Source: Klebsiella aerogenes KCTC 2190 (GTDB lineage: Bacteria > Pseudomonadota > Gammaproteobacteria > Enterobacterales > Enterobacteriaceae). From it: a stretch of 64,000 bases of DNA. The position numbers and the translations under genes are program-made. The stretch spans positions 1,798,001 through 1,862,000 of the forward strand of contig NC_015663.1 in the NCBI RefSeq assembly GCF_000215745.1, written 5' to 3'. A model generated the notes under the pieces. The model searched no databases. It was given only the letters and a program-made list of their open reading frames with translations, and was not told the DNA's origin. The first letter of the stretch is position 1. Each line of letters opens with the position of its first letter. Shown piece by piece: positions 48,419 to 59,813 of this stretch.

Positions 48419-49475
48419 GTTCGTTCTCCCGTTGCAGGCGTTTCAACAGCGCCAGTTCGGCCTGGAAATCGACATAGTGCGGCAGTTTCAGATGCGAGAC
48501 GAAGCCGGCGGCTTCAACGTTATCGGCGTGCGCCAGCACGAACTCTTCGTCCTGGGCCGGTCCGCTTATCTCTTCGCCGTATTCCGGCGCCTGAAGGGCG
48601 CGGTCGACCAGCGCCATGGCCATCGCTTTACGCTCGCTCATGCCAAACGTCAGGCCGTAGCCGCGGGTGAAGTGCGGCGGCTCATCCTCTGGATCGACAA
48701 AGCCGTTGACCATTTCGCATTCGGTCAGCAGCAGCTCGCCAATATTGACGCTAAAACCCAGCTCTTCCGGCACGATTTCCACCTGCACGTAGCCGCTGCG
48801 GATCTCGCCGGCAAACGGGTGGTTGCGGCCATAGCCGCGCTGGGTTGAGTAGGCCAGCGCCAGCAGATAGCCTTCATCGCCGCGTACCAGCTGCTGCAGC
48901 CGCGAGGAGCGCGAGCAGGGATAGACCGGCGGGGTGCGGGTGATATCGTCAGGCGGCGCGCCGCAGTCCGCTTCAGCTTTGGCCAGCCCCTGCTGCGTCA
49001 GCAGGTTGAAGACGTGCGGCGTCGGCTGCGTTTCGCTACCGGCTTTCTGCACCGACGGCGGTTCGCCGTTGGCCAGCAGGGCAAAATCGAGCAGGCGGTG
49101 GGTATAGTCGTAAGTGGGGCCCAGCAGCTGGCCGCCGGGGATATCTTTGTAGACCGCGGAGATGCGGCGCTCGAGGCGCATCCCGGCGGTATCAACCGGT
49201 TCGCTGACCGCCAGCCGCGGCAGGGTGGTGCGGTAGGCGCGCAGCAGGAAGATCGCTTCGACGTTATCGCCGCTGGCCTGCTTCAGCGCGAGCGCCGCCA
49301 GTTCGCGGTCGGCGATGCCGCCTTCGGTCATCACCCGGTCCACCGCCAGGCTGAGCTGTTCGCTTATCTGCTCGACGCTCAGTTCGGGAAGCCGTCCATC
49401 GCCCCGTCGTTTCTGCTCTTGCAAAGCGTGAGCGGCGCTAATCGCCTTCTCGCCGCCTTTGACGGCAACATACAT
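48411..49475 (-). CDS. phnI: C-P lyase core subunit PhnI
   Basis: PhnI is the nucleosidase of the pathway; with PhnG, PhnH and PhnL it displaces adenine from ATP by phosphonate. The 354 residues match the family (MYVAVKGGEKAISAAH at the N-terminus, GYGRNHPFAGEIRSGYV in the core). It starts directly after phnH (no gap) and overlaps phnJ by eight bases. Confidence 0.97.
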   Translation of the reverse strand: MYVAVKGGEKAISAAHALQEQKRRGDGRLPELSVEQISEQLSLAVDRVMTEGGIADRELAALALKQASGDNVEAIFLLRAYRTTLPRLAVSEPVDTAGMRLERRISAVYKDIPGGQLLGPTYDYTHRLLDFALLANGEPPSVQKAGSETQPTPHVFNLLTQQGLAKAEADCGAPPDDITRTPPVYPCSRSSRLQQLVRGDEGYLLALAYSTQRGYGRNHPFAGEIRSGYVQVEIVPEELGFSVNIGELLLTECEMVNGFVDPEDEPPHFTRGYGLTFGMSERKAMAMALVDRALQAPEYGEEISGPAQDEEFVLAHADNVEAAGFVSHLKLPHYVDFQAELALLKRLQRENERG

Positions 49476-50060
49476 TTAGCACACCTCCACGTGGGTGGTA
49501 CGCGGGATAGCCAGCAGGCGCTCGCCGCAGGTCAGGATCAGGTCAATGCCCAGTGGGAACGGGTGCGGGCGTTCGGTTAATTCGTCGATGATGCAGTCCG
49601 GCAGTTGGGGGGCGATCATTCGCTCCTCGGCAATGCCCGCGCCGGTCAGGCGCAGCATGCGTCCGCCGCTCAGGCTGGCTAGTTGCACAATCAGCGTGAC
49701 GCCGGTTTCCGGCGCCGCCACGGTACCGGCGGAAAGGACATTAAGCTGTTCGGCGCTGATGGTGTCGCAGGCGACGGCAAATACCGCCTGCTGCGGCTGT
49801 TCCACCAGCGTCGCGCCGGTATGGAAGCGCAGATTTTGGCTGACCAGATCGTTATGCAGCGCGGCGGCCATCCATACCGGGGTGTCGTGATCGGCCAGGG
49901 TCAGCAGCAAGCTGGTGGAGGCGATATTCAATGGCTGCCAGCCGTGCTGAAGCTGCTGCAGGGAGACAATCACTCCCGGCTCGCTCATTGCTTTCAGCAG
50001 GCGGCGGAAACTGTGTTGGGCATCCTGCACCGGTAGGGTAAAGGCGGTTTGTAATGTCAT
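49476..50060 (-). CDS. phnH: C-P lyase core subunit PhnH
   Basis: PhnH is an essential structural subunit of the PhnGHIJ complex with a PLP-transferase-like fold but no cofactor. The 194 residues match the family ([42 protein letters not shown]). It overlaps phnG by four bases (ATGA). Confidence 0.96.
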   Translation of the reverse strand: MTLQTAFTLPVQDAQHSFRRLLKAMSEPGVIVSLQQLQHGWQPLNIASTSLLLTLADHDTPVWMAAALHNDLVSQNLRFHTGATLVEQPQQAVFAVACDTISAEQLNVLSAGTVAAPETGVTLIVQLASLSGGRMLRLTGAGIAEERMIAPQLPDCIIDELTERPHPFPLGIDLILTCGERLLAIPRTTHVEVC

Positions 50061-50509
50061 GCGTTATCTCCGCGAACCAGAGTAAAGAAGTCGACCCGGC
50101 TGGCGTTGACTTCGGCGCGGCGGGCGTCGAGGCGCGCGCTGCGTTGTGCTTCCAGCGGGGTAATGAGGGTTTCCATTAAGGTGTGAAAATAGTGAGGCGA
50201 TTGCAGCAGGCCATCGATCGCCGCGCAGCGTTCGGCGTGGGGGCGGTCGCGGCCCAGAATCCAGCTGTAGCCGAGGGTGCCATCGGCCAGGCGTACGGCG
50301 GCGCGGGTCAGAGTGGCGTCACCGGCAAAGAAACGATCGCCGATGCCGCCCATACGCGCCTGGAGCTGTACCAGCCCGGTTTCCGGGGCGCGAATTAATT
50401 CATACTCCGGCGCCAGCCGCAGCGATTGCATGCGCGCCAGAAGGTCCTGCGGTTCACTGTGGGCCAGCACGGACATCCAACGCTGGCGGGTGGCGGTATC
50501 GAAGTGCAT
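50057..50509 (-). CDS. phnG: C-P lyase core subunit PhnG
   Basis: PhnG is a 150-residue helical subunit of the C-P lyase core ([16 protein letters not shown] near the start, [30 protein letters not shown]). It starts directly after the phnF stop (TGA-ATG) and overlaps phnH by four bases. Confidence 0.96.
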   Translation of the reverse strand: MHFDTATRQRWMSVLAHSEPQDLLARMQSLRLAPEYELIRAPETGLVQLQARMGGIGDRFFAGDATLTRAAVRLADGTLGYSWILGRDRPHAERCAAIDGLLQSPHYFHTLMETLITPLEAQRSARLDARRAEVNASRVDFFTLVRGDNA

Positions 50510-51235
50510 TCAGTGCTCCATGGTGAATTCAATCATGTCGGCGCGGGTCAGGCTGACGGAGTACTCCGTCGTGACTGTCTCGCCCTCGCGGCTATTGAGC
50601 GTGCGTACGCACAGCAGCGGCGCCATATTGGGGATTTCAAGCAGCTTGCTCTCTTTCGCCTGCGCGCGGCGGGCGCTGATTTTGGTGCGCACGCGGGTCA
50701 GTTCGATGGCGAGTTGGTCGCGCAGCAGGTCGTGTAGCGAGCCATGGGTGAAGGTTTGCAGCACCGGCCAGAAGCGCAGGTCGGCGAAGTAGTGGTCAAT
50801 CAAACACAGCGCCACGCCGTTAACCCGGCGCAGGGTGCGCAGATGAATGACGGTTTCGCCTTCGGCGATGCCAAAGGCTTCGGCAACGTGGCTGCTGGCC
50901 GGGCGCAGCACCGACAGCAGTTTCTCGCTGGTCGGGTGGCTGCCTTGTTCCAGCAGATTCTGGCTAAAACGCGCCTGGGCGTTGAGCGGGTAGTCAATGG
51001 GGCGCATCAATACCAGCACGCCGACGCCCTGGCGGCGCTGGACCCATCCGCGTTCCACCAGCTGATCGATGGCGCGGCGTAGGGTGTGGCGGTTAACTTC
51101 AAAGCGCGCCGCCAGTTGTTGTTCCGCAGGCAAATAGTCGCCGCAGCGATAGTGATGGCGCAGCTCCTGTTCAAGCCTGGCGGCAATTTCCTGATACCGG
51201 GTGGGGTAACTGGTCGGATGTCTGGATAAGTACAT
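50510..51235 (-). CDS. phnF: GntR-family transcriptional regulator PhnF
   Basis: PhnF has a GntR winged helix-turn-helix (about residues 12-78; LPAEQQLAARFEVNRHTLRRAIDQL) and a UTRA ligand-binding domain (about 90-235). It is the putative regulator of the phosphonate operon. The 241 residues match E. coli. Here it is the first gene of the operon: phnC, phnD and phnE, which precede it in E. coli, are not present. Confidence 0.95.
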   Translation of the reverse strand: MYLSRHPTSYPTRYQEIAARLEQELRHHYRCGDYLPAEQQLAARFEVNRHTLRRAIDQLVERGWVQRRQGVGVLVLMRPIDYPLNAQARFSQNLLEQGSHPTSEKLLSVLRPASSHVAEAFGIAEGETVIHLRTLRRVNGVALCLIDHYFADLRFWPVLQTFTHGSLHDLLRDQLAIELTRVRTKISARRAQAKESKLLEIPNMAPLLCVRTLNSREGETVTTEYSVSLTRADMIEFTMEH

Positions 51236-51346
51236 GGTTATCGAGCCTCACTAAGCACTTTGGGGTTCCCCGTTGAGCGTGGGCCGATACTGACGCGTTT
51301 TTGTTACATTCCTGTTAAGTCACGATGACCGCAGGATGAAGAGTTA

Positions 51347-51364
51347 ATGCCGGTGAGATGACAG
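51347..51364 (-). promoter_or_regulatory. Pho box upstream of phnF
   Basis: The minus strand reads CTGTCAT-CTCA-CCGGCAT: the first half matches the PhoB consensus CTGTCAT in all seven bases and the second in five of seven, with the standard four-base spacer. It places the whole phnF-phnP operon under phosphate-starvation control. It overlaps a hairpin (51362-51382) at the end of yjdN. Confidence 0.7.
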
Positions 51365-51391
51365 GGCGGAGAAGCCGCCCTGGAGAGAAGA

Positions 51392-51826
51392 TTAGGGTTG
51401 TTTGACGACGTTAACCATCCACGGTACGCCGAAGCGATCGACCACTTTGCCGAAACCGTGGGCCCAGAAGGTCTCCTGCCATGCCATTTCGATGCGCCCG
51501 CCATCGGCCAGCGCCTCAAACCAGTGTTTGCCTTCAGCAATATCTTTCGGCTCCAGCACGAGGACGAATCCCGCGTAATGTTCCATGTCGCTACTGGGGC
51601 TATCGCTCAACATCAAAATACTGTCGGCGACCTGCAGGCTGGCGTGGGCGATGCAGTCGGCGGCAAGATGTTGCCCGGAGGCGCAACCATCTTCGGCATC
51701 CTGGGCGCTCTGCGGCATTTCGCCGTAGGTGATTTGGTGGATAAGCTGCGCCCCCAGCGCCTGCTGATAGAAGGCGATGGCAGCAGCGCAGTTGCCGCTA
51801 AAAGCAATGTAAGGACTCAGGGACAT
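51392..51826 (-). CDS. yjdN: YjdN, VOC-superfamily (PhnB-like) protein
   Basis: A 144-residue glyoxalase/bleomycin-resistance-fold protein of the PhnB family. E. coli YjdN was once called PhnB but is not needed for phosphonate use. Motifs SPYIAFSGNCAAAIAFYQ and AWQETFWAHGFGKVVDRFGV match. The start at 51826 was chosen because GAGG lies eight bases ahead; ATGs at 51832 and 51856 are too close to or outside the site. Function unknown. Confidence 0.92.
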   Translation of the reverse strand: MSLSPYIAFSGNCAAAIAFYQQALGAQLIHQITYGEMPQSAQDAEDGCASGQHLAADCIAHASLQVADSILMLSDSPSSDMEHYAGFVLVLEPKDIAEGKHWFEALADGGRIEMAWQETFWAHGFGKVVDRFGVPWMVNVVKQP

Positions 51827-52110
51827 AACCATGACCTCAGATAACCAATGACCCATAAAGCGTAGTTGGTGACGGGCAAAAGAAGCCAGGCGGCAAAGCG
51901 GGGTGAATTTTTCTGAAAATGCGTCGCCGCGTGGCGGGAAGGCAGAGACGAAATGAGAATTGATCGCGCGGTTTGGCTGGAAGGTTCCGGGAATAATTTT
52001 CGCGAAATTAGCTAAATAATTTCGCCGCGATCCGCCGCTGATATTCGTACGCGCCGGCGAGGTTGCCGCCAGCGCCGGAAAAATAATGGCGCTGGCGTAA
52101 AAAAAATTAA

Positions 52111-52446
52111 TTAGTTCTTTTTGACGAATTCAGATTTCAGCTTCATCGGGCCAAAACCGTCAATTTTGCAGTCGATGTTGTGATCGCCTTCGACCAGACG
52201 GATATTCTTCACTTTGGTGCCGATTTTCAGCATGGAAGAACTGCCTTTTACCTTCAGATCTTTCACCACGGTCACGCTGTCGCCATCGGCAAGTAAGTTG
52301 CCGTTAGCGTCTTTTACGATCAGCGCGTCGGTGTCGTCGGCCGGCTCGGCATTGTTCCACTCGTGGGCGCATTCCGGGCAGATGTACATGCCGTTATCTT
52401 CATATGTGTATTCAGAATGGCATTTTGGGCAGTGTGGAAGTTGCAT
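52111..52446 (-). CDS. yjdM: YjdM zinc-ribbon protein (PhnA family)
   Basis: A 111-residue protein formerly called PhnA. It has an N-terminal zinc ribbon CPKC...CPEC (residues 6-26) and a C-terminal SH3-like PhnA domain with [17 protein letters not shown]. It is separate from the C-P lyase operon, and its function is not established; the name does not imply phosphonoacetate hydrolase activity. Confidence 0.95.
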   Translation of the reverse strand: MQLPHCPKCHSEYTYEDNGMYICPECAHEWNNAEPADDTDALIVKDANGNLLADGDSVTVVKDLKVKGSSSMLKIGTKVKNIRLVEGDHNIDCKIDGFGPMKLKSEFVKKN

Positions 52447-52981
52447 GGCGTTCCTCGTGATTACTGGGAAAAACAGGACGTTGGTCCGTTAAACAGCGGC
52501 TATTAGCCGAAAGTGCGGCTGATTATAGCGCAATCCCGCACTTTTGTCGGGTATTTTTTCCAGGAAATAACGCAGGGTAATTATTTTGGCTTTGCGGAGA
52601 ATATGCTGAAAAATGGACGCTAATAAAGTCCATAAATAAACATCGGCGGCGAAACAGAGATTGAACTTATTCATTTTATTTGGCTCTGTAATTAAGCTGG
52701 GCGAATTTTTCGTGAAGTTGATCCCAAATTTAAACGCTGGTAGGGTAAAAAGGGATGTAAGTAAATTCGTCACTGCTTAATTTGGTAAGTGAATTATTAA
52801 TTTAAGGCCAGAGCAGGCGTCAACAGGTTCGGTTGTACACTCTGTCAGAAAGACAGTGCAGGCAAACCTGCTACGCTTGAAATGTGGAGCACAGCACTTC
52901 GCCGCTCCCAACGTACGTCGCGAATGACCTCGTCATTTGGCGAGGAGTCGTGCGCTCAAGGCGATAGCACAGAGGAAAAGT
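52447..52981. other. yjdM-proP intergenic region with proP promoter
   Basis: 535 bp with no convincing gene; a 94-codon minus-strand frame at 52489-52773 has no ribosome-binding site, low-complexity composition and no family resemblance. A sigma-S-type -10 region (GCTACGCTTGA, 52870-52880) would start a leader of about 98 nt ahead of proP. Confidence 0.55.
52870..52880 (+). promoter_or_regulatory. Sigma-S-type -10 element, likely proP P2
   Basis: GCTACGCTTGA fits the extended sigma-S -10 consensus (KCTAYRCTTAA) closely. E. coli proP P2 is a sigma-S- and Fis-dependent promoter in the corresponding position. Confidence 0.5.
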
Positions 52982-54484
52982 ATGCTTAAAAGGAAAAAAA
53001 TAAAGCCGATTACGCTTAGGGATGTCACTATCATCGATGATAGCAAGCTGCGAAAAGCCATCACCGCGGCCTCGCTCGGTAATGCGATGGAGTGGTTCGA
53101 TTTCGGTGTGTATGGTTTTGTGGCTTATGCCCTCGGTAAAGTCTTCTTCCCCGATGCCGATCCCAGCGTGCAGATGATTGCCGCGCTCGGTACTTTCTCG
53201 GTTCCTTTCTTGATTCGTCCGCTCGGCGGCCTGTTCTTCGGGATGCTCGGCGATAAATACGGTCGACAAAAAATCTTAGCGATCACCATCGTTATCATGT
53301 CGATAAGTACATTCTGTATCGGTCTTATTCCGTCGTATGCCACCATTGGTATCTGGGCGCCGATTCTGCTGCTGTTGTGTAAAATGGCGCAGGGCTTTTC
53401 GGTAGGCGGCGAATATACCGGGGCGTCGATCTTCGTGGCCGAATACTCGCCTGACCGTAAACGCGGGTTTATGGGCAGTTGGCTGGACTTCGGTTCGATT
53501 GCCGGCTTCGTAATGGGCGCAGGCGTGGTGGTACTGATTTCCAGCGTCGTGGGCGAAGAGAACTTCCTCGACTGGGGCTGGCGTATTCCGTTCTTCCTGG
53601 CGCTGCCGCTAGGGATTATCGGCCTGTACCTGCGTCACGCGCTGGAAGAGACGCCGGCGTTCCAGCAGCACGTGGATACCCTTGAACAGGGCGACCGCGA
53701 AGGCCTGCAGGAAGGTCCGAAAGTCTCCTTTAAAGAGATTGCCACCAAACACTGGCGTAGCCTGCTGACCTGTATTGGCCTGGTGATTTCCACTAACGTG
53801 ACCTACTACATGCTGTTGACCTATATGCCGAGCTACCTGTCGCATAACCTGCACTACTCGGAAGATCACGGCGTACTGATTATTATCGCCATCATGGTCG
53901 GCATGTTGTTTGTCCAGCCGGTTATCGGCATGCTGAGTGACCGTTTTGGCCGCCGTCCGTTTATCCTGGTGGGCAGCGTCGCGCTGTTCGCGTTGTCTAT
54001 CCCGGCCTTTATCATGATTAACAGTAACGTGATTGGCCTGATCTTCGCCGGTCTGCTGCTGCTGGCGGTGGTGCTGAACTGCTTTATCGGCGTGATGGCC
54101 TCATCGCTGCCGGCGATGTTCCCGACCCACATCCGCTTCAGCGCTCTGGCCAGCGCCTTTAACATCTCGGTGCTGATCGCCGGTCTGACGCCGACGCTGG
54201 CGGCATGGCTGGTGGAAACCACCCAGAACCTGATGATGCCGGCTTACTATCTGATGGTGATTGCGGTGATTGGCCTGATTACCGGCCTGTCGATGAAAGA
54301 GACCGCTAACCGTCCGCTGAAAGGGGCGACGCCGGCGGCGTCCGATATCCAGGAAGCGAAAGAAATTCTGGGCGAGCACTACGATAACATCGAACATAAA
54401 ATCGAAGATATCGATCAGGAAATCGCCGACCTGCAGGAAAAACGCGCCCGTCTGGTACAGCAGCATCCACGTATCAACGACTAA
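52982..54484 (+). CDS. proP: Osmosensory proline/betaine proton symporter
   Basis: ProP imports proline, glycine betaine and ectoine in response to rising osmolality. The start MLKRKKIKPITLRD gives the E. coli length of 500 residues. MFS features are 12 membrane segments and FFGMLGDKYGRQKIL between TM2 and TM3, followed by the C-terminal antiparallel coiled coil (about 465-500; IEHKIEDIDQEIADLQEKRARLVQQ) that sets the osmotic threshold. Confidence 0.98.
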   Translation: MLKRKKIKPITLRDVTIIDDSKLRKAITAASLGNAMEWFDFGVYGFVAYALGKVFFPDADPSVQMIAALGTFSVPFLIRPLGGLFFGMLGDKYGRQKILAITIVIMSISTFCIGLIPSYATIGIWAPILLLLCKMAQGFSVGGEYTGASIFVAEYSPDRKRGFMGSWLDFGSIAGFVMGAGVVVLISSVVGEENFLDWGWRIPFFLALPLGIIGLYLRHALEETPAFQQHVDTLEQGDREGLQEGPKVSFKEIATKHWRSLLTCIGLVISTNVTYYMLLTYMPSYLSHNLHYSEDHGVLIIIAIMVGMLFVQPVIGMLSDRFGRRPFILVGSVALFALSIPAFIMINSNVIGLIFAGLLLLAVVLNCFIGVMASSLPAMFPTHIRFSALASAFNISVLIAGLTPTLAAWLVETTQNLMMPAYYLMVIAVIGLITGLSMKETANRPLKGATPAASDIQEAKEILGEHYDNIEHKIEDIDQEIADLQEKRARLVQQHPRIND

Positions 54485-54503
54485 CCGTTTTAAGCTGTGA
54501 AAA

Positions 54504-54531
54504 ATGCCGCCGTGGGAGACCCCGGCGGCAT
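54504..54531. terminator. Terminator between proP and melR
   Basis: ATGCCGCCG/CGGCGGCAT is a 9-bp stem with a ten-base loop, preceded by AAAA and followed by TTTTT, so it works in both directions for the convergent genes. Confidence 0.88.
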
Positions 54532-54534
54532 TTT

Positions 54535-55476
54535 TTATGGCTGCGGCGGCGCGAGGCTGTGGCGGCGCTGCTGGCTCAATTTACGGTACTGCTGCGGCGG
54601 CATGCCGACATAGCGGGTGAAGGTACTGTAGAAGCGGCTGCTGGAGCGGAACCCGGCGGTGAGGGCGATATCAAGAATGGTCTTATCGGTATCGCTCAGC
54701 AGCGCGCGCACGTGATTGATGCGCATGGCGGTAATGTACTGCTTCATGGTCTGCTGCATCACCCGCTGAAAAACGCCCATCGCGTAGTTCGGGTTGAGTT
54801 TAACGTGCTCGGCGACGGCATCGACGGTCAGCGCCTGGTCATAATGGGCGGCGATAAATTCCAGCATCTGGCTAACGTAAAACTGCGCGTGGCGCGAGAC
54901 GCTGTTCTTGTGCGTGCGCGAGGTCTTATTGACCAGAATCGGCTGCCAGCCGGCGAGACTCAGCCGCTTGAGCATCAGGGCGATTTCATCGATCGCCAAC
55001 TGGCGAATCTGTTCATTCTCGTGATTCAACTCCTGCTGCCAACGGCGCACTTCAAAAGCGCTTAACTGCTGGGCGGCGAGAGATTTAATCACCATCCCGT
55101 GGGTGACGTGGTTTATCAGTTCGCGATCCAGCGGCCACGACAGAAACAGATGCATCGGCAGGTTGAATATCGCCATCTGCTGGCAGTCGCCGGGGCGGGT
55201 CAACTGATGCGGGGTACAGGCCCAAAACAGGGTGATATAGCCTTTCTCAATGCGCACCACTTCATTGTTAATCAAATACTCCACGTCGCCGTCGAACGGC
55301 ACGTTGACCTCTACCTGGCCGTGCCAGTGGCTGGTGGCCATGGCGTGCGGAGGGCGCAGTTCGATATCCATGCGCTGATACTCGGAATAGAGCGCCAGCG
55401 GGCTGCGGCTCTGCTTTTCATCGCTGCTGCACATGTGCGGGTCGGGGGGCAGGGAAGTGAAGCGGTGTTCCATCAT
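54535..55476 (-). CDS. melR: Melibiose operon regulator MelR
   Basis: MelR is an AraC-family activator of melAB and repressor of its own gene. It has an N-terminal cupin-like sugar domain (HWHGQVEVNVPFDGDVEYLI) and two C-terminal helix-turn-helix motifs (VDAVAEHVKLNPNYAMGVFQ; ILDIALTAGFRSSSRFYSTF). It has 313 residues (312 from the adjacent second ATG at 55473), about ten longer than E. coli, extended at both ends. It is divergent from melA with putative MelR sites between. Confidence 0.95.
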   Translation of the reverse strand: MMEHRFTSLPPDPHMCSSDEKQSRSPLALYSEYQRMDIELRPPHAMATSHWHGQVEVNVPFDGDVEYLINNEVVRIEKGYITLFWACTPHQLTRPGDCQQMAIFNLPMHLFLSWPLDRELINHVTHGMVIKSLAAQQLSAFEVRRWQQELNHENEQIRQLAIDEIALMLKRLSLAGWQPILVNKTSRTHKNSVSRHAQFYVSQMLEFIAAHYDQALTVDAVAEHVKLNPNYAMGVFQRVMQQTMKQYITAMRINHVRALLSDTDKTILDIALTAGFRSSSRFYSTFTRYVGMPPQQYRKLSQQRRHSLAPPQP

Positions 55477-55576
55477 GGGCGGATTCCTGGATCGTCAGAG
55501 TGGCTGCGTTTTTAGCCTGAACTGATTACAGCTTAGCGGAATCATCGGCCCGTTTTCTCTCCTTTTAAGCCGATCT

Positions 55577-55632
55577 ATTCCCAAAAACTCAGATTTTGTG
55601 GCGTTCAATGGCCGATCTGAGTTTCCGGGAAT
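55577..55632. promoter_or_regulatory. Inverted pair of putative MelR sites
   Basis: ATTCCCAAAAACTCAGAT at 55577-55594 and ATCTGAGTTTCCGGGAAT at 55615-55632 are 18-bp inverted copies (two mismatches) with centres 38 bp apart. MelR binds 18-bp asymmetric sites in the E. coli melR-melA region, so these are likely its targets. Confidence 0.65.
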
Positions 55633-55712
55633 GCTCCGGTGGGAACGGGGCAGCGCAGCGGCGAGCGGCATGCCACTCTGAAAGTGTTCAATGACCTGAT
55701 GGAGAGAGCGCG

Positions 55713-58573
<2,861 letters not shown>

Positions 58574-58668
58574 AAAGCGTGCGCAAAACGCTGGCGAAAG
58601 AGGGGAGGGATGCTCTCTTTTTGCGCAAAAATAGCGTTTAAAACAGACAGAAATGAAGATTTTTAATT

Positions 58669-58838
58669 CTCTGAATTTTCTCTGATAATTCTCATTTTAA
58701 GCTCAATGGGTTAGTTAAAATCTCAAACTGCTCTCAAATAAAACTCGGAATTGTCTCTTTTTCGTGCTCTTGCGCTGCTTTTTAACTCTTGCTACTCTTT
58801 TTGGGTCTTACATTTTCTCTTATTTGTCTCAGTGATGG
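58669..58838 (+). repeat. CTC(T) iteron array with ~11-bp phase: putative parC centromere
   Basis: CTC words occur at 58669, 58680, 58691, 58702, 58722, 58733, 58744, 58755, 58767, 58786, 58795, 58817 and 58828, with CTT at 58778 and 58807. Most successive steps are 11 bp (range 9-12). One site is missing near 58713, splitting the array into a block of four and a longer block. The flanks of each word are AT-rich. R1 parC is made of two sets of 11-bp direct repeats bound by ParR and lies directly upstream of parM, as here. A possible promoter TTGCGC-N17-TACTCT (58770-58798) lies inside the array. Confidence 0.7.
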
Positions 58839-58847
58839 AGCAATGCG

Positions 58848-59804
58848 ATGCGCATTTTTATCGATGATGGTTCAACCAATATCAAAATGCTGTGGGAGCA
58901 AGATGGCGAAACTTTCACCCATATCAGCCCCAATAGTTTTAAACGAGGCTGGTCTGCCACCTTCGGTGCCGGGAAGCCATTTAACTACACCGTGGATGAT
59001 GAAAAGTACTCTTTCGATCTGATCACCCCCGATGCGTTACCCACCAACAATATTGATTGGCAATACAGCCCATTGAACTCCATCGCTGTCCACCATGCGC
59101 TGTTGACCAGCGGTCTGGAACCGCAGGATGTCGAGATTGTGGTCACCCTGCCGCTGACCGAATTTTATGATGAAGATGCGCAATATCGTCTTGATAACAT
59201 TGAGCGTAAGAAAAAGAGCCTGCTTCGCGAAGTTAAACTGAATAAAGGCGTGGTGTTCAATATCACCAAAGTCACCGTGCGTCCGGAATCCATTCCGGCG
59301 GGTATCAGCCTGTGTGATGAGCTGAAACCGTCGCATTCGGTGCTGATTGTCGACCTCGGCGGCACCACGCTGGATATTTCGATGGTGGCCGGGCAAATGA
59401 CCTCGGTTTCGCGCATTTACGGCGACCCGAAGCTGGGCGTGTCGCTGGTGACCGACGCCGTTAAGCTGGCGCTGGCGCGGGCGAATACCGATACCTCCAG
59501 TTATAACGTTGATCAGATAATCATCAACCGCCACGACGAAGAGTATTTGACCGATAACATCAACGATCCGGATGCGGTATCGGAGGTGAAAAAGGTTATC
59601 TCCAATAGCATCGAACGCCTGACGACTCGCGTTCTGACGGCGATTGATAGTTTTAAAGGCTATTCGCACGCCATCGTGATTGGCGGCGGCGCGCCGCTGG
59701 TTGCCGATGCGATTCGCGAACGTATGGGTCTGCGCGAAGATCGCTTTGTGGTGGCCGACGAGCCGCAGTTCGCCCTCGTGCGTGGTCTGAAAATTATTGG
59801 TTAA
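58848..59804 (+). CDS. parM: Actin-like plasmid-type segregation ATPase ParM
   Basis: A 318-residue actin-like protein clearly homologous to plasmid R1 ParM/StbA (320 residues), which polymerises with ATP and pushes DNA molecules apart. Motifs in order: phosphate 1 FIDDGSTNIKM (4-14), HISPNSFKR (25-33), AVHHALLTSGL (80-90), PESIPAG (146-152), phosphate 2 VDLGGTTLDIS with the ATPase aspartate region D169-D176, and the adenosine motif VIGGGAPLVADAI. GGAG lies six bases before the start. No catalytic residue seems lost. It sits between melB and cbpM on what otherwise reads as chromosome. Confidence 0.93.
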   Translation: MRIFIDDGSTNIKMLWEQDGETFTHISPNSFKRGWSATFGAGKPFNYTVDDEKYSFDLITPDALPTNNIDWQYSPLNSIAVHHALLTSGLEPQDVEIVVTLPLTEFYDEDAQYRLDNIERKKKSLLREVKLNKGVVFNITKVTVRPESIPAGISLCDELKPSHSVLIVDLGGTTLDISMVAGQMTSVSRIYGDPKLGVSLVTDAVKLALARANTDTSSYNVDQIIINRHDEEYLTDNINDPDAVSEVKKVISNSIERLTTRVLTAIDSFKGYSHAIVIGGGAPLVADAIRERMGLREDRFVVADEPQFALVRGLKIIG

Positions 59805-59813
59805 GGAGCGTCT

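Noticed and set aside
52489..52773. 94-codon minus-strand frame upstream of proP
   Set aside because: No ribosome-binding site, no motif, composition like the surrounding AT-rich spacer; probably chance.
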